Shown piece after piece: positions 21,633 through 26,568 of a DNA stretch of 26,568 bases. The translations under genes were made by a program, and so were the position numbers. The DNA is from Candidatus Bathyarchaeota archaeon (GTDB lineage: Archaea > Thermoproteota > Bathyarchaeia > TCS64). Every line of letters begins with the position of its first letter. The stretch's first letter is position 1. A model generated the notes under the pieces. That model made no database searches and had not been told where the DNA came from. It saw only the letters and a program-made list of their open reading frames with translations. The DNA is taken from the NCBI GenBank assembly GCA_030669135.1, contig DAOVEE010000003.1, positions 1 to 26,568 on the forward strand. Direction: 5' to 3'.

Positions 21633-22447
21633 CTCGCCTTCGCCTCCAGCTCCCGAAGTATCTCGCCGTAGGTCGGCTTCCTTACGTCAACGAAGTCCCC
21701 TATTATTATCTCTGTGGAGGGGTCGATCGTGGCCTCCATCGGATGGACCTTCATTATCTTCGTGTTGTCCCTCAGCTGCCGCATCATCTCGATGGGGGTC
21801 TGCTTGTTGAGCCTCCCGAAGCCGGTGGTGCAGGGGCTTATCACCTCGATGAAGCTGAACCCTTTCTTCTGGAGCCCCTTCTTTATCGCGTTCTTCAGGT
21901 GGTAGACGTGGTAGACAGTCCAGCGGGACACCATGGTGGCGCCGGAGGACGCCACGAGCGCCACCAGGTTGAATGGGTTCTCTATGCTCCCGTATGGGCT
22001 GGTGGGGGTCCTCGTGTTAAGCGGGGTCGTTGGTCCATACTGGGCTCCCGTCATGCCGTAGTTGAAGTTGTTGCTGCAGATCACGAGCATGTCCACGTTC
22101 CGCCTTGCGGCGTGGATTAGGTGGTTACCTCCTATGGCGAAGAGGTCGCCGTCGCCGCTTATTACCACCGTCTTCAGGTCTGGCCGGGATATGCTGATGC
22201 CTGTGGCGAAGGGTAGGGCTCTGCCGTGGGTTGTGTGGAAGGCGTCGGTGTTGACGTAGCCGGAGGCCCTCCCGGCGCACCCTATCCCTGATACGGTGAC
22301 GATCTTGTCGAGGTCCATGGATAGCTCCTGGATGGCCTCCACGTAGCTGTGGAGGATAATCCCTAGGCCGCAGCCGGCGCACCATATGTGGGGCAGCCTA
22401 TCCATGCGAAGGTAGTCGCTTAGTGGGTGCTTCATCTCCTCGGTCAT
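21629..22447 (-). CDS. korB: 2-oxoacid:ferredoxin oxidoreductase, beta (TPP-binding) subunit
   Basis: The 272-residue chain binds thiamine diphosphate and one 4Fe-4S cluster. Cysteines C23 and C26 (WCAGCG), C57 (GIGCAGR) and a late cysteine (SPCTTGFG) are in the positions expected for cluster ligands. The TPP/Mg motif is GDGDLFAIGGNHLIHAARRN (98-117), followed by NNFNYGMTGAQYGPTTP. The short length and the TTGFGR segment fit KorB-type rather than pyruvate-type beta chains. It lies between korA and korC with four-base ATGA-type overlaps at both ends. Confidence 0.92.
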   Translation of the reverse strand: MTEEMKHPLSDYLRMDRLPHIWCAGCGLGIILHSYVEAIQELSMDLDKIVTVSGIGCAGRASGYVNTDAFHTTHGRALPFATGISISRPDLKTVVISGDGDLFAIGGNHLIHAARRNVDMLVICSNNFNYGMTGAQYGPTTPLNTRTPTSPYGSIENPFNLVALVASSGATMVSRWTVYHVYHLKNAIKKGLQKKGFSFIEVISPCTTGFGRLNKQTPIEMMRQLRDNTKIMKVHPMEATIDPSTEIIIGDFVDVRKPTYGEILRELEAKAR

Positions 22448-23589
22448 GCATCTATCCTCCTAATGGCTTCCAGTATCTCACCGGGAGTGTGGGGGTTCTC
22501 CCCGAGCTTCGGGAGGAAGCGCACGGGCTTGGGCTTCACCGCCCTCTCTACCTCCCTGACTAGCTGACCGTAGTTCATCTCTGCGACGATTACTGCCTTG
22601 GCGTCCTCCGCCATCTTCTCGAGGAGCTTATCTGGGAACGGCCAGAGGCTCACCAGCCTCAGCAGGCCCGCCTTGAGGCCCCTTTCTCGGGCCTGCTTCA
22701 CGGCGGTGGCTGCTGACCGCGCCGCTATACCGTACGCTACCACCAGTACCTCGCAGTCGTCCGTCATCAACGTCTCTACCATGGTTATCTTGTCGGTGTT
22801 CCGCCTGATCTTGTCGCATAGCCGCCTGACCAGCTTGTCCTGCGTCTCCACGGACATGTCGGGGTAGCCTTTCTCGTCGTGGGTTAGGCCGGTCGAGTAG
22901 AACCTGTAGCCGTCCCCGAAGCTCGCCATGGGGGGCACCAGCGACTCGTCCGCCCTGTAGGGGAGGTACTCGGAGGGGGGCAGCGTAGGCCTCTTTCTGT
23001 CCACGAGGGTCAGCTCCTCCTCTCTCGGTATCGTCAGCCTCTCGTACAGGTGGCCTATGTTTGCGTCGCTGAGGAGAAACACGGGCGTCCTGTACGCCTC
23101 GGAGAGGTTGAACGCCTCGACCGTGAGGTCGTACATCTCCTGCACAGACTGAGGCGCAAGGGCTATCGTCTCGACGTCGCCGTGCATGCCCCAGCGGCAC
23201 TGCATCACGTCGCCCTGAGCCCCCATGGTGGGCTGCCCAGTGCTGGGCCCGCCGCGCATGACGTTGACTATGACGCAGGGCGCCTCGGTCATCACTGCTA
23301 GGCCGATGTTCTCGAGCATCAGGCTGACGCCGGGGCCGCTGGTCGCCGTCATGGCCTTCAAGCCGCTGAAGGACGCGCCTATGACTGAGGCTATGGCGCC
23401 GATCTCGTCCTCGAACTGGATGAACTTGCCTCCCAAGACCGGGAACCTCTGGGCGATCCGCTCCGCTATCTCGGTGGCAGGGGTTATGGGGTAGGCCGCG
23501 TAGTAGCCGCAGCCCGCGGATATCGCTCCCTCTGCGCACGCCCAGTCGCCGTGCACGAAGCGGGTCCCAGTTAACACCCTGTTAGCCAT
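22444..23589 (-). CDS. korA: 2-oxoacid:ferredoxin oxidoreductase, alpha subunit
   Basis: The 381-residue alpha chain carries the substrate-side motifs: GCGYYAAYPITPATEIAERI, FEDEIGAIASVIGASFSGLK, MTATSGPGVSLMLENIGLAV, then GGPSTGQPTMGAQGDVMQCR. Its C-terminal part (EVLVVAYGIAARSAATAVKQ, LRLVSLWPFPDKLLEKM) is the transketolase-like domain. It is the second gene of the operon and overlaps korD by eight bases and korB by four. Substrate specificity within the family cannot be read with certainty; 2-oxoglutarate is favoured by operon structure. Confidence 0.93.
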   Translation of the reverse strand: MANRVLTGTRFVHGDWACAEGAISAGCGYYAAYPITPATEIAERIAQRFPVLGGKFIQFEDEIGAIASVIGASFSGLKAMTATSGPGVSLMLENIGLAVMTEAPCVIVNVMRGGPSTGQPTMGAQGDVMQCRWGMHGDVETIALAPQSVQEMYDLTVEAFNLSEAYRTPVFLLSDANIGHLYERLTIPREEELTLVDRKRPTLPPSEYLPYRADESLVPPMASFGDGYRFYSTGLTHDEKGYPDMSVETQDKLVRRLCDKIRRNTDKITMVETLMTDDCEVLVVAYGIAARSAATAVKQARERGLKAGLLRLVSLWPFPDKLLEKMAEDAKAVIVAEMNYGQLVREVERAVKPKPVRFLPKLGENPHTPGEILEAIRRIDA

Positions 23590-23806
23590 CGCCTTCGTCC
23601 TCCTCTATGATCAGCGCGAAGTCGGGGCAGAGCCTCGTGCAGAGGCCGCAGAGGGTGCACTTATCAGGGTTCTTGATCCTCGGGGGAGTCACGCCTCTCT
23701 CCGTGATCTCTTCTGATTTCTCGAACACATTGTTGGGGCAGAACTCGATGCAGTAGCCGCACCCCTTGCACAGCTGTTTTATCAGCTTTATACGCTGCTT
23801 GGCCAA
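23582..23806 (-). CDS. korD: 2-oxoacid:ferredoxin oxidoreductase, delta (2x4Fe-4S) subunit
   Basis: The 74-residue protein is a two-cluster ferredoxin with C13-x2-C16-x2-C19-x3-C23-P and C50-x2-C53-x2-C56-x3-C60-P motifs separated by a 26-residue linker. It passes electrons from the catalytic core to free ferredoxin. It opens the operon with a TTG start at 23806; a GAAGGTAG element about ten bases upstream may serve as ribosome binding site. The TATA box at 23844-23854 gives a leader of roughly 15-20 bases. Confidence 0.9.
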   Translation of the reverse strand: MAKQRIKLIKQLCKGCGYCIEFCPNNVFEKSEEITERGVTPPRIKNPDKCTLCGLCTRLCPDFALIIEEDEGDG

Positions 23807-23843
23807 GTCGAAACTACCTTCGTCACATGTTAGTTTTACGTGT

Positions 23844-23854
23844 TTTTATATATC
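23844..23854 (-). promoter_or_regulatory. TATA box of the korDABC operon
   Basis: The minus strand reads GATATATAAAA, a strong archaeal TATA box, predicting initiation near 23820. The adjoining spacer to 23995 is AT-rich and otherwise featureless apart from a T8 run near 23922-23929. Confidence 0.6.
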
Positions 23855-23995
23855 CGTTTTCATTTACTCAAAAATACGGCTCCAGCCGGTGCACTGTTAC
23901 ATATGTGAATATAAAAATGTGTTTTTTTTCGCCGAATGGAGCATGAAACCGGTTTTTTCTGTTAGCGCTTATTAAAGGGATCACGTTGCGGAGGT

Positions 23996-24223
23996 TCATT
24001 CTTCCTCTAGTTGTTCGCGGATGGTCTCGTCCTCAAGTGTTATGTTGCCGTACACTATGCCTATGACGCCGGAGTAGAGGAGCCGCTTCTTGATCTCCTT
24101 GAACTCGTCCGGGGTTACGCCGAGGTTTTTGAGCTTACCCCTAAGGGTGTCCTGGGTGACATGTCCATGTTGGTAGCTGCACAGGGCCTTCATGAAGAGC
24201 TTCTCTCTTTCCGTGAGCGTCAT
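23996..24223 (-). CDS. Small helical protein, unknown (possible HTH)
   Basis: The 75-residue product starts MTLTEREKLFMKALCSYQHG, continues with HVTQDTLRGKLKNLGVTPDE and FKEIKKRLLYSGVIGIVYGN, and ends acidic (EDETIREQLEEE). The order of helices followed by a short hairpin-like IGIVYGNITLED is compatible with a winged HTH, but I do not recognise a family. The open frame continues upstream into nonsense opposite the next gene, so I chose the ATG at 24223. CCTTTATCC at 24241-24249 on this strand is a possible TATA box for a leaderless mRNA. It is just downstream of another small winged-helix gene. Confidence 0.6.
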   Translation of the reverse strand: MTLTEREKLFMKALCSYQHGHVTQDTLRGKLKNLGVTPDEFKEIKKRLLYSGVIGIVYGNITLEDETIREQLEEE

Positions 24224-24333
24224 GGGCTGTCCTCTGAGGGTGGATAAAGGAACAGAACTGGAGGGATAAGACTTGTTGTACGCTGAACCATCACGGGTCA
24301 GGTTAAAGGCTGTTAAGAAAGACTGGGCTTTTG

Positions 24334-24609
24334 TTATGCCCGTACGTCTAGGTTTACCAGTTCCTCTAGTCGGTCGTAGTATTTGAGCACGTTCGTGCCA
24401 GAGTGGGTGATGTGGTACTGCTTTCCTCTTCCCCGCATGTCGCCCGCCTCCTCGGCGTACCCCTTGTTGACCAGGAGGTCGATGGTGCTCTTCAAAGTGT
24501 TCCATGAAAGGTTGGAGGCGTACATGATCCTAGTTGGCCTTGACTCTCCATGGTGTATGACTGAAAGGACGTCGATAGCTATCTGGAAGCTTGATCTTCT
24601 CGGACTCAA
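24334..24609 (-). CDS. Winged-helix DNA-binding protein (archaeal regulator-like)
   Basis: The 91-residue protein resembles archaeal PadR/ArnR-like winged-helix regulators: SSFQIAIDVLSVIHHGESRP, TRIMYASNLSWNTLKSTIDL, LLVNKGYAEEAG, then a basic wing (DMRGRGKQYHITHSG) and the final helix NVLKYYDRLEELVNLD. It has no ligand or membrane domain. It starts with TTG at 24609, about 27 bases after a TATA-like CTTATAATC (24632-24640), so it may be leaderless. Its targets are unknown; the aminotransferase upstream, the small gene downstream and the kor operon are candidates by proximity only. Confidence 0.75.
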   Translation of the reverse strand: MSPRRSSFQIAIDVLSVIHHGESRPTRIMYASNLSWNTLKSTIDLLVNKGYAEEAGDMRGRGKQYHITHSGTNVLKYYDRLEELVNLDVRA

Positions 24610-24698
24610 GGCAGATGCTTCTCAGCTTGAAACGATTATAAGCATTATAGGTTTGAGAAAAGGAAGATTGATTCATATATTCGCGAGGGATGATGGGT

Positions 24699-25913
24699 CT
24701 ATATCTTCTCTTTGAGGAGCGACCCGAGTATCTGGATGCCCTCCGTTATGTCGGGGATGCTTGGGTGGCTGTAGTTGAGCCGCATGTGGTTGTGGGTGCT
24801 CGTGGTGAAGAAGTTGTTTCCCGGGATGTACGCGACGCCGCTCTGTACGGCCTCCATGAGCATCTCCGTGGCGTTGACGTGCTCCGGAAGCGTTACCCAT
24901 AGGAACAGGCCGCCCTTGGGGTGGTTCCACTTGGCCTCCTTGGGGAAGCTGGCGTCCATGGCTTCCAGCATGACGTCCCGCTTCTTCCTGTAGACCTTGA
25001 CCATCTTCTCTATCTGCTGGTCGACCACGCCTTTCTCGAAGAGCTTGGCGGCGACCCACTGGCTGGGGAGGGCGTTGCTGATGCTGATGTTGCTCTTGGC
25101 CTCCACCATCTTGGCTATGAACTCCCGGTGGGCGACGAGCCACCCGATCCTCATACCCGGCGACACGATCTTGCTGAAGGTGCTGGTGTACATGACTCGG
25201 CCCGTCTTGTCCAGGCCCTTCAGCGGCGTGGGCATGGGGCCCTCGAAGCTGATGTAGCCGTAGGGGTTGTCCTCCAGGATGAGGAAGTCATGTTTCTCGG
25301 CGAGCTCAAGTATCCGTTTCCGCCTCTCCATGGGAAGCATTGTGCTGGTGGGGTTCTGGAAGCTTGGTATTATGTAGAGGAGCTTGAGGGTCTTTCCCTC
25401 GGCCTTGACCTGCTTGATCACCTTCTCCAGGTCCTCTGGGTCCATCCCGTTCTCGTCTAGCTTGGCCTGCCTGATGTCGGGGTCGACGGTCCTGAAGGCG
25501 CCGAGGGCTGAGAGGTAGGTGGGGGCGCCCACTATGACGACGTCGCCTTTGTCCAAGAAGACGCGGGTGACGAGGTCGAGGGCCTCCTGGCTGCCCGTGG
25601 TGATCATCATCTCCCTGTAGGGGTCGGCCTCTATGCTGTGGCCCTTCATCCACGCGGCGAGCTGCTCCCTGAGGGAGTGGAGCCCCGCCGTGCTGCCGTA
25701 CTGGAGCATGACGCGCCAGTCGGCCTCCGTGGCCTCGTCGATGGCCTCCTTTACTTCCTTCCACGGGAAGTTGGGCTCGTCGTACATGCCTCCCGTGAGC
25801 CCTATGATCTTTTTTCCCTGTCGTTTGAGTTCCTCGGCGGCGAGCACCACGGTGGTGAGTACACCGGGTTTGAAGCTTGCGCCGAGTTTTGAGTAGAACT
25901 TGTCGGGGTTCAT
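24699..25913 (-). CDS. PLP-dependent aminotransferase, class I/II (2-aminoadipate/LysN-like)
   Basis: The enzyme has the fold-type I set: GMYDEPNFPW, LQYGSTAGLHSLREQLAAWM, ITTGSQEALDLVTRVF, GAPTYLSALGAF, IPSFQNPTS, LEDNPYG and the Schiff-base lysine in TSTFSKIVSPGMRIGW (lysine 248 from this start). The sequence is closest in pattern to the MocR-type/LysN group that uses 2-aminoadipate, leucine, kynurenine or aromatic amino acids with 2-oxoglutarate. Exact specificity cannot be read. An in-frame ATG at 25940 would add nine residues; the TATA-like CATAAATAGATATATC (25941-25956) is about right for a start at 25913 and too close for 25940. It probably has its own promoter. Confidence 0.9.
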   Translation of the reverse strand: MNPDKFYSKLGASFKPGVLTTVVLAAEELKRQGKKIIGLTGGMYDEPNFPWKEVKEAIDEATEADWRVMLQYGSTAGLHSLREQLAAWMKGHSIEADPYREMMITTGSQEALDLVTRVFLDKGDVVIVGAPTYLSALGAFRTVDPDIRQAKLDENGMDPEDLEKVIKQVKAEGKTLKLLYIIPSFQNPTSTMLPMERRKRILELAEKHDFLILEDNPYGYISFEGPMPTPLKGLDKTGRVMYTSTFSKIVSPGMRIGWLVAHREFIAKMVEAKSNISISNALPSQWVAAKLFEKGVVDQQIEKMVKVYRKKRDVMLEAMDASFPKEAKWNHPKGGLFLWVTLPEHVNATEMLMEAVQSGVAYIPGNNFFTTSTHNHMRLNYSHPSIPDITEGIQILGSLLKEKI

Positions 25914-25973
25914 GGCTATCTGAAGGGTAGACAGAGACATGATATATCTATTTATGGCTCCGTTTGTGGCAGG

Positions 25974-26067
25974 TTACTTGTTTTTATGTGGGTTGTTGTT
26001 GTAGCTGTGTATTCCGTGAATTTTTTTGTGGGTTTGGGGGTGTGTTCTACTCTTTTTTGGGCAGGGG
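25974..26067 (+). repeat. GT-rich dispersed repeat, copy B
   Basis: Same orientation as copy A at 2692-2783; the 69-base core is 91% identical with only transitions. It lies directly upstream of the aminotransferase promoter and downstream of the small gene at 26239-26490. A short block 3' of it (26113-26128, CATGTGACAAGGATA) resembles 3092-3107 beside copy A, so more than the core is shared, although the distance between blocks is about 280 bases shorter here. Confidence 0.85.
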
Positions 26068-26158
26068 TGTTGTGGGTCGTGTTTGGGGGAAGAGGTGAGT
26101 GTTAGGCTTGTTCCATGTGACAAGGATATTGAACTTCTCATTATAACTATAGTTAATG

Positions 26159-26192
26159 GGAATATAAATACACGCACCCGATATAAATAGGT
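26159..26192. promoter_or_regulatory. Two tandem ATATAAATA elements beside repeat copy B
   Basis: ATATAAATA occurs at 26161-26169 and again about 21 bases further on. Either strand could use them as TATA boxes. Minus-strand use would drive transcription through repeat copy B; plus-strand use would be antisense to the small gene at 26239. No coding gene is served by either. Confidence 0.35.
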
Positions 26193-26238
26193 TAATCTTC
26201 TTTTCAGGGCTCCGTTAAAACCCTACACGTTTAAGCTT

Positions 26239-26490
26239 CTACTCTGGACTACCAATTTTATTTCTCAAATGTTCAGAATAGGATGCTAGAAGATATTTAC
26301 GTGTATAAATACTGATACTCTGCCTCAGCCTCCTGATCTCATTCTCATGCATCTCCAAAACGTTAACAATATTCTCCAACTCAGAAATGTTTTCAGCTGA
26401 CACATCCATATCTGACAACAATTCAGACATCGTTTTCAAAGGACAGCCCGCGCCCAAAAGGCGCTCAACAACTGCAGTAATATCGTTCAT
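26239..26490 (-). CDS. Small predicted coiled-coil protein, unknown
   Basis: The 83-residue product starts MNDITAVVERLLGAGCPLKT, continues with MSELLSDMDVSAENISELEN and a heptad-like helix (IVNVLEMHENEIRRLRQSIS), and ends IYTRKYLLASYSEHLRNKIG. The first half loosely resembles a small helical or HTH bundle, the second a coiled coil. I do not recognise a family. Base use is more AT-rich than neighbouring genes, which may mean recent acquisition or weak selection. The ATG at 26490 lies about 25 bases after a TATA box (26509-26520), so it appears leaderless, and an inverted repeat overlaps the start. Confidence 0.6.
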   Translation of the reverse strand: MNDITAVVERLLGAGCPLKTMSELLSDMDVSAENISELENIVNVLEMHENEIRRLRQSISIYTRKYLLASYSEHLRNKIGSPE

Positions 26491-26508
26491 TCCTGAACGA
26501 GCGGAATG
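26488..26508. promoter_or_regulatory. Inverted repeat CATTCC-N9-GGAATG over the start of the small gene
   Basis: A perfect six-base inverted repeat spans from the start codon to just before the TATA box (26509-26520) of the 83-residue protein gene. This position would block initiation if bound, so it is a candidate autoregulatory operator. Confidence 0.35.
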
Positions 26509-26568
26509 AATAAATAAAAAGGTTTAGATTAAGTGTTAGAGATTTAGGATTCAGTTATTCCATTTAAT

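Overview
The window reads as a moderately GC-rich archaeal chromosome segment. Archaeal or archaeal/eukaryotic-type genes include the gamma subunit of initiation factor 2, ribosomal protein L15e, a DRG-type GTPase, archaeal YchF, a TFS-like zinc-ribbon protein and an Fcf1-like PIN protein. TATA-like boxes lie about 25-30 bases before many starts, several genes look leaderless, and GTG/TTG starts are common. The lineage cannot be fixed from one window. An uncultivated TACK- or Asgard-related archaeon would fit, but this is inference. Nothing looks like a large integrated element, and I found no tRNA, rRNA, CRISPR array or transposase.

Layout. 1-2600: the 3' part of comB (coenzyme M pathway), a CBS-pair protein, a VOC protein, a divergent TFS/TFIIS-like protein, a short OsmC-like protein and a PPOX-fold flavoprotein. 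2600-3264: a gene-free, strongly G+T-skewed stretch holding one copy of a dispersed repeat. 3265-8705 (+): two TGS-domain GTPases (DRG, YchF), then a tight run of serA-like dehydrogenase, UDP-galactopyranose mutase-like flavoprotein and a glycosyltransferase broken by an apparent one-base frameshift. 8756-16007 (-): L15e, a K+-independent-type membrane pyrophosphatase, a Ca2+-type P-ATPase, a PIN protein and aIF2-gamma. 16061-17759 (+): a small possible ribbon-helix-helix protein, ATP sulfurylase and a parvulin. 17735-20534: radical SAM/SPASM protein, second VOC protein, HpcH/HpaI aldolase and SCP2 protein. 20647-23806: an Lrp/AsnC regulator convergent with a four-gene 2-oxoacid:ferredoxin oxidoreductase operon (delta-alpha-beta-gamma). 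23996-26490 (-): two small (winged-)helix proteins, a PLP aminotransferase, the second repeat copy and a small unknown protein.

How the genes fit together. The 2-oxoacid:ferredoxin oxidoreductase with the PLP aminotransferase indicates anaerobic, ferredoxin-based 2-oxoacid and amino-acid metabolism. The pyrophosphatase and P-type ATPase are adjacent ion pumps; the first recovers energy from pyrophosphate, which ATP sulfurylase also handles. The mutase and glycosyltransferase suggest surface-glycan synthesis.

Most notable: a 91%-identical GT-rich repeat 23 kb apart; an apparent ATC start for aIF2-gamma with a well-placed Shine-Dalgarno and TATA box; a TFS-like protein with an altered catalytic acidic pair; and a shared 14-base motif directly before two neighbouring TATA boxes beside an Lrp-family regulator.
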